Source: JBASEY01 sp049652745
GTDB taxonomy: Bacteria > CSSED10-310
DNA: 64,000 bases
Direction of reading: 5' to 3'
NCBI GenBank assembly: GCA_049652745.1
Contig: JBASEY010000030.1
Location: 85,697 to 149,696 of the forward strand
Numbering within the stretch: position 1 is the stretch's first letter; every line of letters begins with the position of its first letter. The notes below the pieces were generated by a model. It saw only the letters and a list, made by a program, of their open reading frames with translations. It was not told the DNA's origin and searched no databases. Below, piece by piece: positions 1 through 9,650 of the stretch. The position numbers and the translations under genes were made by a program.

Positions 1-2
1 CC

Positions 3-1010
3 CTCTTGATCGATTTGAAAGAACAGCCTTTTATATTCCTTGAAGGCGGGCCCGGATACAACAGCGATCGAGGTTTCAATGGATACTTGAGTTTATTCAC
101 CACCAATCTGGGCGGCTCAAACCGTTATCTGGGTCTGTCAGGCTTATTGTCAGAAAAAGAGTATAAAGGCAATATCGTCTTTCGTGAGCCTGAATTTGCC
201 AATTTGCCAGTCCAACTGGAGCTTCGTCTTCTAGCGGAAAAATCACAGGAAAAAAATTTTAATCTTTTCAGACGAGGGAGTCGTGCGACCTGGTCATACA
301 GTCTAACTCGTTTTTTACGTGCGTTGTTGATATACCGTTTTGATTATGATGAACCCTATGATATCGGCCAAGATGCCGAACTGCCTGAAGAATATCGAAA
401 TTCTGTGAAAATTGGATCTTTGGCGCCTGGATTTTTATTTGATTCCCGAAATGATCCTCAATCTCCCCGATCAGGAAGCCTATTATCAGCAAAAATAGAA
501 TATGCTCGAAAAATGTACAGTTCTGAAGTTCATTTCACCAAACTGACTACAGAAACAACCCATTTTTTTGATCTGTCCCGGTTCGGCGTTTTAGGAACTT
601 CGGTTCGCCTCGGCTGGGCATATGGTTTACCCTATCAAGAAGAATTCCGACTAGGAGGCATCAAATCAATCCGAGGTTGGGATTTTGATACCATTCGTAA
701 AAGTTCCATGACCACCCCTGGGGATATAATCAATATCACCCGAAGAGATATCGATGTGTCAATTCTTGCTAATATCGAATACCGTTATCCCTTGGTTTGG
801 GGGTTTGAAGGAGTCTTGTTCTACGATACGGGAAACGTCTTCGATGATTATAAAGATATGTCTTTCTCGCGTTTGAAAAGTACTATTGGATTGGGAACTC
901 GCTTCATGACACCTGTCGGTCCCGTCGGCATCGATTACGGCTACAATATTTTGAGAGATAAAGATGATCCATCATACCGATGGTCATTTGTTATCGGCCA
1001 TACTTTTTAA
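3..1010 (+). CDS. Omp85/BamA-type outer membrane barrel, 5'-truncated
   Basis: C-terminal part of an Omp85-superfamily 16-stranded beta-barrel (BamA, TamA or a related translocase). The reading frame is open to the left window edge, so the N-terminal POTRA domains lie outside. Seen in the sequence: the family hallmark LGGIKSIRGWDFD, the late strands FYDTGNVFDD and GPVGIDYGYNI, and a terminal phenylalanine (VIGHTF) typical of outer-membrane barrels. Such proteins insert or export other outer-membrane proteins. A TPR lipoprotein-like gene follows 35 bases downstream on the same strand. Whether this is BamA itself cannot be decided without the POTRA count. Confidence 0.85.
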   Translation, partial: LLIDLKEQPFIFLEGGPGYNSDRGFNGYLSLFTTNLGGSNRYLGLSGLLSEKEYKGNIVFREPEFANLPVQLELRLLAEKSQEKNFNLFRRGSRATWSYSLTRFLRALLIYRFDYDEPYDIGQDAELPEEYRNSVKIGSLAPGFLFDSRNDPQSPRSGSLLSAKIEYARKMYSSEVHFTKLTTETTHFFDLSRFGVLGTSVRLGWAYGLPYQEEFRLGGIKSIRGWDFDTIRKSSMTTPGDIINITRRDIDVSILANIEYRYPLVWGFEGVLFYDTGNVFDDYKDMSFSRLKSTIGLGTRFMTPVGPVGIDYGYNILRDKDDPSYRWSFVIGHTF

Positions 1011-1045
1011 GGCAGAAACGATATTGATAATGAGGTTTTTTTAAA

Positions 1046-2038
1046 ATGCTTAAAAAAATAATCTTACTTTTTATAACCGCTCTTCTTCTGACAAATACAA
1101 TTCATGCATTTGACATCGAAGGCACAGTTTATGGTTTCGACGGCAAGCCGCTTATCGATGCCAAGCTTCGACTTCTCTCCAGTCAAAGAAGAGAGATGGA
1201 TAGTACATATACCGATGGAAAAGGAGGTTACCGAATCCGAAACATTCCAGCCGGTTCCTATTCGATGGAAATCTCCAAACCAGGAATGCAGAAAGTAACT
1301 ATCGAGTTTGGTGTCGGTGGTTCCTTTTACCGATCGACGGTCTATCATGACTTTCACTTGAAAGATATCGCACGGTTTGAAAGTGTTCATTCTTCAGAAC
1401 TTAAATCATTGTTTCTTCCAGAAGGTGAAACAATACCTTTAGGCGCTTTTTCCAGTTACCGTAAAGGTCAAAAAAAGTCGGCGATCAAGAAATATAACAG
1501 CGCTTTAAAACATTTTCAGAAAGCAGTAAAAAAACATCCCGGGTTTTCTCGTTGCTACAGTGAAATTGGAGATGTTTATTTTCAACTTCAGAAATATGAC
1601 GAAGCCGAGATGAGTTACCAAAAAGCCATAAAACTCAATCCCTATGATCCAGTCCCTTTGGCTGGCTACAGCCGCCTTCTTCTCTACAAAAACCTGTACA
1701 ATGATGCCGTTAGATATCTTTCCCAAGCTGTCGATTTGGACCCGGGTAGAGCTGAATATCTGTATCTTCTTGGCGAGGCGCAATTTAAAGCCGGGGATAG
1801 TGATGCCGCTGAAAAGACTATAATGCAAGGTTTAATGATACAGCCACGACAAGCCGGTTCGACCAGAATCATCCTCGCGGATATCTATTATTCACGGAAA
1901 CAATATCACGACAGCCGTGAAATGTTATCAGGATATATCAGGGATAATCCTTTTGCTGAAGATCGAGAACAGATACGAAAACGTTTGATTGAACTGGATC
2001 GCCTAATCGATACTCTCGAGGAAAACCAAGTAGAATGA
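1046..2038 (+). CDS. Exported TPR protein with N-terminal carboxypeptidase-regulatory-like domain
   Basis: It starts with a signal peptide (residues 1-21, cleavage near IHA-FD). Residues 23-100 form a CarboxypepD_reg-like beta sandwich (IEGTVYGFDGKPLIDAKL, then TDGKGGYRIRNIPAGSYSMEI). From about residue 145 to 310 there are four to five TPR repeats with typical spacing (YSEIGDVYFQLQKYDEAEMS, AIKLNPYDP, AVDLDPGRA). It is probably periplasmic and mediates protein-protein contacts. It shares the strand of the Omp85 barrel and lies 35 bases after it, so it may assist that machine, but this is inference. No enzyme motif is visible. Confidence 0.75.
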   Translation: MLKKIILLFITALLLTNTIHAFDIEGTVYGFDGKPLIDAKLRLLSSQRREMDSTYTDGKGGYRIRNIPAGSYSMEISKPGMQKVTIEFGVGGSFYRSTVYHDFHLKDIARFESVHSSELKSLFLPEGETIPLGAFSSYRKGQKKSAIKKYNSALKHFQKAVKKHPGFSRCYSEIGDVYFQLQKYDEAEMSYQKAIKLNPYDPVPLAGYSRLLLYKNLYNDAVRYLSQAVDLDPGRAEYLYLLGEAQFKAGDSDAAEKTIMQGLMIQPRQAGSTRIILADIYYSRKQYHDSREMLSGYIRDNPFAEDREQIRKRLIELDRLIDTLEENQVE

Positions 2039-2045
2039 GTTTTAT

Positions 2046-2249
2046 TTAAAAAATCGCATATATCATCGGAAATACGGTTGATGTCGTCGATAAAACGATA
2101 AAAACACTCATCAAAACCAGAATAATGATTATGGGCAATAACCACCATTTTTTTGAGTGTTTCAAAAAATCCCAAAATTCTTTGAATATTGAAGGGGGTG
2201 GTGCCAAATCGTTTTTTTTGTTCATGTTCTTGTTTCCCATTTGATCCAT
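2046..2249 (-). CDS. Small membrane protein, DUF5989-like
   Basis: A 67-residue protein with a short charged N-terminus, the segment KEFWDFLKHSKKWWLLPI, and one transmembrane helix. This layout matches the DUF5989 family, which commonly lies next to SxtJ-like proteins and NodU/CmcH carbamoyltransferases, exactly as here. It is the last gene of that minus-strand set and ends 7 bases from the end of the convergent TPR gene. The start is uncertain: methionines at residues 1, 4 and 9 are possible, and the one at residue 9 has a GGGA upstream. The molecular function is unknown. Confidence 0.7.
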   Translation of the reverse strand: MDQMGNKNMNKKNDLAPPPSIFKEFWDFLKHSKKWWLLPIIIILVLMSVFIVLSTTSTVFPMIYAIF

Positions 2250-2267
2250 TGATCTATATAAAGCTTT

Positions 2268-2720
2268 CTAAAATTGCCGCCTACACCTTGCTTGATCATA
2301 TGTCTCTTCAGCACGAAGAATCCAATAAGTTGGTTCATTTTTCCTCTGTTTTATTTTCATGAAATCCTTTCCGATCAAACGCAAAAATAACCCTATCGGA
2401 AAAAACATTCCAAAAAACAGCACGAATAAAACCACTCTTGTCATACAATAACCTATACACAAGCTGACAATGAGCATAACAGAGTTAACCGGTCTTAAAC
2501 TTTGCGGTTTGATCAGAGCCAAGCTGAATGACAGACATCCCAGTATAATTAAAATGAGCGGTGTCGATAGTACAACATTGTCTGGGAGACCTCTTCGGAA
2601 AAGGATCAGTCCAGCCAGAACAATCAAGATCAGCCCGAGCAACAAACCGAATTTGCGCATCGCCGGTCCATCTTGTTTCATTGAGCGAAAATCAGTTGTT
2701 ATTTCTTTAAACATACTCAT
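2268..2720 (-). CDS. SxtJ-family membrane protein
   Basis: 150 residues with three to four predicted membrane helices: about 24-42, 50-68, and a pair around 78-112. The family hallmark, a membrane pair followed by FFGMFFPIGLFLRLIGKDFM, is present. SxtJ-like proteins accompany carbamoyltransferases in many exopolysaccharide and natural-product loci. The gene lies 18 bases downstream of the carbamoyltransferase stop and 18 bases upstream of the DUF5989 gene, so the three are probably co-transcribed. The biochemical role is not known. Confidence 0.75.
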   Translation of the reverse strand: MSMFKEITTDFRSMKQDGPAMRKFGLLLGLILIVLAGLILFRRGLPDNVVLSTPLILIILGCLSFSLALIKPQSLRPVNSVMLIVSLCIGYCMTRVVLFVLFFGMFFPIGLFLRLIGKDFMKIKQRKNEPTYWILRAEETYDQARCRRQF

Positions 2721-2738
2721 TGGTCGGTCTCGATTCCA

Positions 2739-4556
2739 TCAGTCAAGCTTGAATTCATTACGCCAGTCTCCAAGCTCCTGCATCGCAGGTTGATCTTTCT
2801 TGTTTAAAATATAATCTCCTAACACCAGGTAATCCATCTCTGTACGCATAAAGCATTTGTATGCATCTTCCGGCGTACACACTATCGGTTCACCTCGAAC
2901 ATTGAAAGATGTGTTTATGATAACGCCGCAACCAGTACGTTTTTCAAAGGCTTTGATCAACCGGTGATATTTGGGGTTGGTCTCTTTCGAAACAGATTGA
3001 ATACGTGCTGAATAATCCACATGTGTCACGGCTGGAATCGTCGATCTGACGACATTCAATTTGTCTATTCCAAACAAACGCTGCTCGGAATCCGTCATCT
3101 GCCGTCGCAATTTAGGCTGTACTGGGGCGGTGAGAAGCATATAGGGAGAAGGTTTGTCCAATTCAAAATAATCACTGATTCTCTCTTCCAGTACAGTAGG
3201 AGCGAACGGTCTGAAACTTTCACGATACTTGATTTTCAGGTTAATCGTTTTTTGCATTTTGGGCGATCGAGCATCCCCAATTATAGATCTATTTCCTAAA
3301 GCTCTAGGCCCAAATTCCATTCTACCTTGAAACCATCCAATTACATTTTCTTTTTCCAGGAGTTCTGCTGTTAATTCAGGAATTTCTTCAGAGTTGAATT
3401 TTTGATATGGAAAACCATTTTTATCCAGATACATTTGGATTTCATCAGCGGAAAATTCCGGGCCCAAATAGGAGCCCTGCTGTCTGTCAAACTCAGTAAT
3501 AGCGTCTCGAGGGTTATCCAGATATTGAAACCAACCAAAAAGCGCAGCCCCCAATGCACCACCTGCGTCTCCTGAAGCCGGCTGAATCCATATATCTTCA
3601 AACGGCCCCTCACGCAAAATTCTTCCGTTACCGACACAATTCAACCCCACTCCACCCGCAATGCACAGTTTTTTCATACCGGTGATCTTATGAACATGAC
3701 GAGCAGTACGCAACATGATCTCTTCCGTTACATCCTGAACAGATCGCGCAAGGTCCATTTCTCTTTGAGTCAATTCGGATTCAGGTTTTCTGGGGGGTCC
3801 TCCAAAAAGGTCGGCAAATGCTTTATTGGTCATGGTCAATCCGGTACAATAATTGAAGTATTTCATGTTCATGCGAAATGAGCCGTCTTCTTTCAAGTCA
3901 ATCAATTCATTCAAAATAACATCTCGGTATTTAGGTTCCCCATAAGGCGCCAGACCCATGACTTTATATTCGCCGGAATTGACACGAAACCCGGTAAAAT
4001 ACGTAAATGCTGAATATAACAATCCTATCGAGTGGGGAAAATGAATTTCGGCAAGCAGTTTTATCCTATTGCCTTCTCCTACCCCGTAAGATGTCGTCGT
4101 CCATTCACCAACTCCGTCAAAAGTGATGATTGCCGCTTCGTTATAAGATGAAGGAAAAAATGCAGATGCGGCATGGGATTCATGATGTTGTGGAAAAATC
4201 ATCGGGCCTGAATAGCCAAGTGTTCGATTGATCAATTTGGGTATTGCAAGCTTTTTCTTCATCCATAACGGCATCGCCTGAACAAACGACTGCAATCCCC
4301 TGGGCGCAAACATCAAATAGGTTTCCAAAAGACGATCAAACTTCAGCAACGGTTTATCGTAAAAAGCGATTAAATCGATATCATCAATCGAGATCGATGC
4401 CTGTTTAAGACAATATCTAACAGCATGAACAGGAAAATCTTGATCGTGTTTAATGCGAGTAAAACGTTCTTCTTGTGCTGCGGCCAATATCTTCCCATTT
4501 TCTACCAGTGCAGCAGCCGAATCGTGATAAAAGCTGGATATTCCAAGGATTTTCAT
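2739..4556 (-). CDS. Carbamoyltransferase, NodU/CmcH family
   Basis: 605 residues, the usual length. The family transfers a carbamoyl group from carbamoyl phosphate via carbamoyl-adenylate onto a hydroxyl of a sugar or natural product. The N-terminal Kae1-like domain shows GISSFYHDSAAAL (5-17), the metal-binding HHESHA (124-129) and the nucleotide-binding TFDGVGEW. The C-terminal domain has the conserved WFQGRMEFGPRALGNRSI block that binds carbamoyl phosphate, and the family TSFNVRGEPIV stretch. It lies between a GT-C glycosyltransferase and SxtJ/DUF5989 genes, so a surface glycan is the likely acceptor. The specific substrate is unknown. Confidence 0.92.
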   Translation of the reverse strand: MKILGISSFYHDSAAALVENGKILAAAQEERFTRIKHDQDFPVHAVRYCLKQASISIDDIDLIAFYDKPLLKFDRLLETYLMFAPRGLQSFVQAMPLWMKKKLAIPKLINRTLGYSGPMIFPQHHESHAASAFFPSSYNEAAIITFDGVGEWTTTSYGVGEGNRIKLLAEIHFPHSIGLLYSAFTYFTGFRVNSGEYKVMGLAPYGEPKYRDVILNELIDLKEDGSFRMNMKYFNYCTGLTMTNKAFADLFGGPPRKPESELTQREMDLARSVQDVTEEIMLRTARHVHKITGMKKLCIAGGVGLNCVGNGRILREGPFEDIWIQPASGDAGGALGAALFGWFQYLDNPRDAITEFDRQQGSYLGPEFSADEIQMYLDKNGFPYQKFNSEEIPELTAELLEKENVIGWFQGRMEFGPRALGNRSIIGDARSPKMQKTINLKIKYRESFRPFAPTVLEERISDYFELDKPSPYMLLTAPVQPKLRRQMTDSEQRLFGIDKLNVVRSTIPAVTHVDYSARIQSVSKETNPKYHRLIKAFEKRTGCGVIINTSFNVRGEPIVCTPEDAYKCFMRTEMDYLVLGDYILNKKDQPAMQELGDWRNEFKLD

Positions 4557-4568
4557 ATTGTTGCTATT

Positions 4569-6338
4569 CTATTCCCGCCTTTCCGCTATTTTTTTTAAAG
4601 TAAATGTTTCCGCCCCTTTCACTTTTTTCTCCAAACAGAAGATATCTCTGTCGGGAAAAGCCCGCTGGATCCTCTGAATACCGACATCGGGCTTCAGAGG
4701 AAGGAATATATTACCATCAAGATTTGGTGAATTCCAAGTGTACATATTCCACGTGTATAATTTCGGAGGAACCAAAATGATTGCAGACTCGAGTGGCTCA
4801 GGAATCTCGCCTCTATCCGTTTTCATAGGTAAAATCCCATAATGGTCACGATGTAACGGCAACATTATGAAAAACATGACCGCGATCATCATCAGGTGAA
4901 AATATATCAACCAAACCGGTTTTACTCGATATTTTGTCCACGTCATCAACCTTTGTGAAATATCCGTTATTCCGAAGACGAACAGAAAAATCGTTGCAGG
5001 TATAATTTCCGCGAAGTATCGGGGTCCGAAGTTCGGGCTTGGCGTGTAATAAAAAATGTATAGAATCATGTTGAAGACAATAGATGAACCTAAAAGAATC
5101 GGCAGTGGTTTTTTCCAGTGAATAATTAAAACATAAGCTATTACAAACGTTAACAAGCCCAGAACGCCGGCGGCGCCGAAACCGAACATCTCAGCATTCC
5201 ATAAATTGATCAATAAAAGGCTGTTTTGAACACCTTTACTAAAATCATGTCCCCCACGCCGCCCATTGCCGAGAGGTTCTCCCAGGTCTTCACCGAAACC
5301 GAGTCGGCGTCCCGGATCGACATGATATCTTGGATTGATAAAACAGTCGCCGGTAAGTTGCTGATTGTAAACGGCAAGAAAAAGAATTGACGCAATGAGC
5401 GGTAAAATAAAGACTATGAGTTTACCCCAGCCGGGAAAACGAACTCGGATGACAGTGTACAGTAAAAAAAGAGGTAGCGTGATCACCCCGATCTGAGGCC
5501 GAGTTATATATATCCAACCCATCCCGAATCCAGCTAAAAAAGGGACTAAAAGTGAGACATTTCTACCTTTTTGCGACCATAGCCATAACATCCAAATAGT
5601 GAGAACAACCCAGACAATTCCAGACGCATGAGCCATAAAAATCGAGCTCATCATCCTGTAAAATGGTGATATCAATCCAAAAAATGAAACCAATCTCGCC
5701 TGCGATTCTCCAAACATTGCACCAGCGGTAAAGTACATTAACACCAGGCCAATACCACCCAATATTGGATTGATCATCCAATCACAGCCGAGTTTAACTC
5801 CCAAAGCCAAAAGAATCGAATATCCAGGATATACCGACCCATACCATTTGCCGTTTTCAATGATGATGAATGGAAATTTGAACAGCTCGGATAATGGGGG
5901 TTCCTGTGCATAAAACTGCTTTAAAGCAAAATTTCTTGCCTGAAAATGGTAATTAAAAGCATCGAAGACCCAAGGGACCCTTCCTATAAGATCATAAGCC
6001 GTCCAAGCAGCCCAGACGGTAAAAAGCAGAGGAATAACGATGAAAAAAAACCATCTTGGCAATTTGTTCCAGACCTCGATGAATCGATCCACAATGCGAT
6101 TCATCCTGCCAAACGACGAAAAAAAGCCTGCCGCTGCCATAGAAAAAGGTGTTAACCACAGAAATATAGCGGCTAGATACTTCCGGTAAATGTCTGCTCT
6201 GTCATAGTATTGATTCTCACCAAAAGTTTTTAACGGCAACAGGTTCGAAACGTGCAGTTTATATCCAATCGCCATGAAAACAATGAGTGATAAAAGACTT
6301 AAACGAATTACCAATTTTGACCGCCCAGCAACGCTCAT
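4569..6338 (-). CDS. Polytopic GT-C glycosyltransferase (GT39/ArnT-like)
   Basis: 589 residues with about a dozen hydrophobic segments. The first large loop carries an acidic motif (RVPWVFDAFNYHFQARNFAL), placed as in GT-C transferases that use polyprenyl-phosphate sugars on the outer face of the inner membrane. A soluble C-terminal stretch of about 90 residues follows the last helix. The carbamoyltransferase start lies 12 bases after its stop, so the two are likely one operon and may modify the same glycan. The donor sugar and acceptor cannot be read from the sequence. Confidence 0.75.
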   Translation of the reverse strand: MSVAGRSKLVIRLSLLSLIVFMAIGYKLHVSNLLPLKTFGENQYYDRADIYRKYLAAIFLWLTPFSMAAAGFFSSFGRMNRIVDRFIEVWNKLPRWFFFIVIPLLFTVWAAWTAYDLIGRVPWVFDAFNYHFQARNFALKQFYAQEPPLSELFKFPFIIIENGKWYGSVYPGYSILLALGVKLGCDWMINPILGGIGLVLMYFTAGAMFGESQARLVSFFGLISPFYRMMSSIFMAHASGIVWVVLTIWMLWLWSQKGRNVSLLVPFLAGFGMGWIYITRPQIGVITLPLFLLYTVIRVRFPGWGKLIVFILPLIASILFLAVYNQQLTGDCFINPRYHVDPGRRLGFGEDLGEPLGNGRRGGHDFSKGVQNSLLLINLWNAEMFGFGAAGVLGLLTFVIAYVLIIHWKKPLPILLGSSIVFNMILYIFYYTPSPNFGPRYFAEIIPATIFLFVFGITDISQRLMTWTKYRVKPVWLIYFHLMMIAVMFFIMLPLHRDHYGILPMKTDRGEIPEPLESAIILVPPKLYTWNMYTWNSPNLDGNIFLPLKPDVGIQRIQRAFPDRDIFCLEKKVKGAETFTLKKIAERRE

Positions 6339-6400
6339 ACAAAAAGGATACCGTATATGATCAACCAGGTAAATTATTCGATCGAGTTTTTTTCTTTAAG

Positions 6401-6429
6401 TTGATTTAATACACCCCATCTTTTATGAT
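6401..6429 (+). promoter_or_regulatory. Predicted sigma-70 promoter for the radical-SAM-like gene
   Basis: TTGATT (6401-6406), a 17-base spacer and TATGAT (6424-6429), 60 bases upstream of the start at 6489 in the 150-base divergent gap. It is a match by eye to the sigma-70 consensus with ideal spacing. Confidence 0.5.
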
Positions 6430-6488
6430 AAATAAGGGGTCGGAGCGTATCAACCGCCGATTGTATTCACTTTCGAGGATGTACTTCA

Positions 6489-8402
6489 ATGGCTGGAATT
6501 GAAGCTTTTGACAAATCAGAACGGTATATAAATTACATGTCTGGTGATAAAATTTCCTATCCGGAAAACCTGGTGTTGGAATTGACCACCAAGAGACCGG
6601 CAAATTGTTACTGCCCTAAACCTTATTTCTTTCGACCGACATCGATATCTAAAGATATTAGCCCAATAACGTTGGACTATATTTTAACCAGCATTATGCC
6701 TTATGTCCAAAACCTGATTTTAACCGGAAGCGGAGATCCTGCTCTTGCCGAAGAAGCGCTGATAAAAACTCTTGAATCTGCAAAAGAATTCTCGATACCT
6801 GTCATTGTTGACACTCATGGACTGGATCTTTCAGATCAAATCCGCGATTGCATATTAAACTCCAGCGTGCAAAAACTGGTTTTTACCGTCAATGCACCCG
6901 ACGAAAGAACCCACAAAAAAATCTGTGGACTTTCGATCAAACCACTTATAGAAACACTTGAAATAATTTCTGAAAAGAAAAAAGCCCAAGCTCAGACTTG
7001 GCCGGAAATGCAGTTTCGGATGGTCGCTGTCAAAGATAATATCGCATTGCTGCCGGATATACTCAACCTGGCTTATCGATACGGCGCTTCAACTGTGATC
7101 GTCAGCCCTTCATTTTCAGAAAATAATTGCGCATTCCTTCATCATTTCGATGAGGCTGAAGAGATTATGTACCGCAGCCTAATTGAAGCAGAAATGAAAG
7201 GACTCGATCTTCAAATTGAGCCGTCACAATTACTCGAGGTTCTAGGATCAGGCAATGATATCGAGCAATACTTATCCGGTCGGATTCCACCCGATTCCGT
7301 CAGCAGCGAATGGGTCAAAGATAATTCCTGTATTTGGAACAGCGTTTTCGTCGATGTTGAAGGTAATATCCTAACGGCAAGAAATAGCTCTACCTCATTG
7401 GGAAATATTGAACAGAAATCCTTTCAAAGCATTTGGTATGGTGAATCATTCAAAGCCCTGCGTAGAAACTATTTGACTGATTTCAATCAAGTTGAATCAC
7501 TTTCATGTTCTGATCTTCTTTGGCGAAAGAAACGGCCTTTAAAACGCCTGATCACTCCAGATGATCCAAATTTTTTCTTGTTTCCTGGATGGTTCGGTTC
7601 AGAGCTTGAAGAAAGAGCTTATCGTTTCACGCGAGATCGAGCTGCTGTTTTTCTCCAACGTAATGAGACCGATCTTTTTGCCTTGATTCAAATGCGAAAA
7701 GCCCCTTTCAGTGAAGCGGCCATGCAAGGCAGGATAGTCATCAACGAAAAAACAACCCATTCATTCAACCTTCTTACCAATCATTGGGAGACCTTTGAGT
7801 ATCCACTTCCGGATAATTCATCCAGCAACGATGCTGTTTCCATTGAGATCATTCCTGAAAAGACTATTCGCCCAAGCGAACTCGATGAAAAATCTCGCGA
7901 CTTTCGGTCATTAGGCGTAAAAGTATCTCAAATCTGGCTTGAAAGCTGGGCCAAAAAAGTCGTATACGCCCAAAAACTTGTTTTACTAGGTTATGAAATT
8001 GTACCGGACTCCTGGGAAAGAGACGGCGATGTTGTTTTTCGTACATATTGGCGAACTCTTTCACGGTCAGAACAGGACATGAAAGTGCTTCTTGATTTGC
8101 AGAGAGAGGAGGAAGAGAAACTGGATTCGGCAGAAAAGGAAATGCATGAAGGCCTATTGACTTCAGCACAGCACGATTTTCTATTGAATCATCTAGGCCT
8201 GCCGACAAGTAACTGGCAGGAAGGTATTTTTATTTCTCATGAATGCCGTATACCTGTTCCCAACAACCTGACTCCAGGTCATTATCGAATTCATTTGGGA
8301 GTATATCCTGAAGGCGATCCGAAGAAACGCGTAAAGATAACCCGCAGTGATCGAGAGCATCATGACAACCTTGCGCTGCTTGGAACTGTGATGATTTCTT
8401 GA
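6489..8402 (+). CDS. Radical-SAM-fold protein with lost cluster cysteines plus C-terminal beta domains
   Basis: 637 residues. Residues 25-330 follow the radical SAM/SPASM layout: ELTTKRPANCYCP at 31-43, a GGE-like loop TGSGDP, and a SPASM-like region FVDVEGNI then LGNIEQKSFQSIWYGESFKAL. The cluster motif CxxxCxxC is broken: the first cysteine is replaced (R36) and the remaining two are only two apart (C40, C42). SPASM cysteines are mostly missing as well. The second half (about 380-637) looks like two beta-sandwich domains; the last, with VFRTYWRTLS and LTPGHYRIHLGVYPEGDP, resembles modules attached to GT-C glycosyltransferases. It is probably a non-catalytic or altered member working in glycan assembly. 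An ATG with GAGGA upstream supports the start. Confidence 0.65.
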   Translation: MAGIEAFDKSERYINYMSGDKISYPENLVLELTTKRPANCYCPKPYFFRPTSISKDISPITLDYILTSIMPYVQNLILTGSGDPALAEEALIKTLESAKEFSIPVIVDTHGLDLSDQIRDCILNSSVQKLVFTVNAPDERTHKKICGLSIKPLIETLEIISEKKKAQAQTWPEMQFRMVAVKDNIALLPDILNLAYRYGASTVIVSPSFSENNCAFLHHFDEAEEIMYRSLIEAEMKGLDLQIEPSQLLEVLGSGNDIEQYLSGRIPPDSVSSEWVKDNSCIWNSVFVDVEGNILTARNSSTSLGNIEQKSFQSIWYGESFKALRRNYLTDFNQVESLSCSDLLWRKKRPLKRLITPDDPNFFLFPGWFGSELEERAYRFTRDRAAVFLQRNETDLFALIQMRKAPFSEAAMQGRIVINEKTTHSFNLLTNHWETFEYPLPDNSSSNDAVSIEIIPEKTIRPSELDEKSRDFRSLGVKVSQIWLESWAKKVVYAQKLVLLGYEIVPDSWERDGDVVFRTYWRTLSRSEQDMKVLLDLQREEEEKLDSAEKEMHEGLLTSAQHDFLLNHLGLPTSNWQEGIFISHECRIPVPNNLTPGHYRIHLGVYPEGDPKKRVKITRSDREHHDNLALLGTVMIS

Positions 8403-8474
8403 AATGAATCATATCTCGATCAGTTTTCTCCAACCTCTTTTCTCCCGTATCATTGCCTGAACTCGAGGATTTGA

Positions 8475-9650
8475 GTGAAATTACTGTTTATCGTTCAACG
8501 TTATGGCCTTGAAGTCGATGGCGGCGCTGAATTGTATTGTCGTTGGCTTGCAGAACGTTTGTCAGCTATTCACGAGGTGACCGTTTTGACCACGACAGCC
8601 CGGGATTATACGACATGGGCCAATTCATACCCTGTCGGCGAATCTCAATTAAACGGAGTTACAGTAATACGCAAGCCGGTGACCATGACCAGGGATATTC
8701 ATTCATTTAATGAATTGACGACGACAATTCTGTCCGACGGCAACGACAGAGACGCTGAAGAAAACTGGCTGAAAATGCAGGGGCCTTGGTCTCCGGATTT
8801 ATTGAGTTATCTGGAAACAAACCACTTTCGATACGATTTACTGATTTTTGTCACATACCTCTATGCTCCAACAGTACTGGGAGCAAAAATTGCGCCGGAA
8901 AAAAGCATATTGATACCGACAGCCCATAATGAACCTGTTGCACATTTAGAGATTTTCAAAGATTTATATCGGCATGTTGCTGGTTTGATGTATCTAACCC
9001 GTCAGGAACAATTATTTGTCGAAAACACCTATCCTATTGAGGGGAAACCATCGATTTTATTGGGAACGGGTGTGGATATTCCTGACTCACATTTAGATGC
9101 GGACGACATCATTGAGCGCTATCAGATAAGAAAACCCATGTTGTTCTACATGGGTCGTGTCGAGGCAGGAAAAGGCTGTGATACATTGATTCGATATTTT
9201 GAGAGCTACCTTGCTCGGAAAAAGGTTCGAGCATCACTCGTTTTAGCTGGGCGTTGTCACATTCCGATACCTGACAATCCCGCAGTTATCTGTCCGGGAT
9301 TTATACCCGACGAAGCCGTAAAACCTTTTTTACTTGCCAGTGATGTCGTCGTTGTTCCATCCGCCTTTGAGAGTCTGTCAATTCTTCTGCTTCAGGCTTT
9401 CGCTTGTAGTCGTCCGGTTTTGGCTAACGCGCAATCTCCCGTACTGTCCGCACATTGCCTCGATTCCAACGGCGGCCTCTTCTATGCAAATGAAGATGAA
9501 TTCATTGAATCACTTGATTTATTGTTCAGTAATTCCAATCTTCGCAAACAATTGGGAAACAATGGAAATCAGTATATCGAGCATTATTATACATGGGATA
9601 AGACGCTAAATAGACTGGAAAATTTTTGCCGTATTATGCTTGAAACATGA
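8475..9650 (+). CDS. Glycosyltransferase family 4
   Basis: 391 residues with the GT-B fold: N-terminal acceptor half with IVQRYGLEVDGGAELYCRWL (glycine-rich loop), and C-terminal donor half with FYMGRVEAGKGCDTLI and VVPSAFESLSILLLQAFA. In the usual EX7E motif the second glutamate is a glutamine here (E-SLSILLL-Q), a conservative change seen in some members. It starts with GTG. It probably adds a sugar from a nucleotide donor to a surface polysaccharide precursor in the cytoplasm. The gap of 72 bases from the preceding gene on the same strand suggests a common transcript. Confidence 0.85.
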   Translation: MKLLFIVQRYGLEVDGGAELYCRWLAERLSAIHEVTVLTTTARDYTTWANSYPVGESQLNGVTVIRKPVTMTRDIHSFNELTTTILSDGNDRDAEENWLKMQGPWSPDLLSYLETNHFRYDLLIFVTYLYAPTVLGAKIAPEKSILIPTAHNEPVAHLEIFKDLYRHVAGLMYLTRQEQLFVENTYPIEGKPSILLGTGVDIPDSHLDADDIIERYQIRKPMLFYMGRVEAGKGCDTLIRYFESYLARKKVRASLVLAGRCHIPIPDNPAVICPGFIPDEAVKPFLLASDVVVVPSAFESLSILLLQAFACSRPVLANAQSPVLSAHCLDSNGGLFYANEDEFIESLDLLFSNSNLRKQLGNNGNQYIEHYYTWDKTLNRLENFCRIMLET

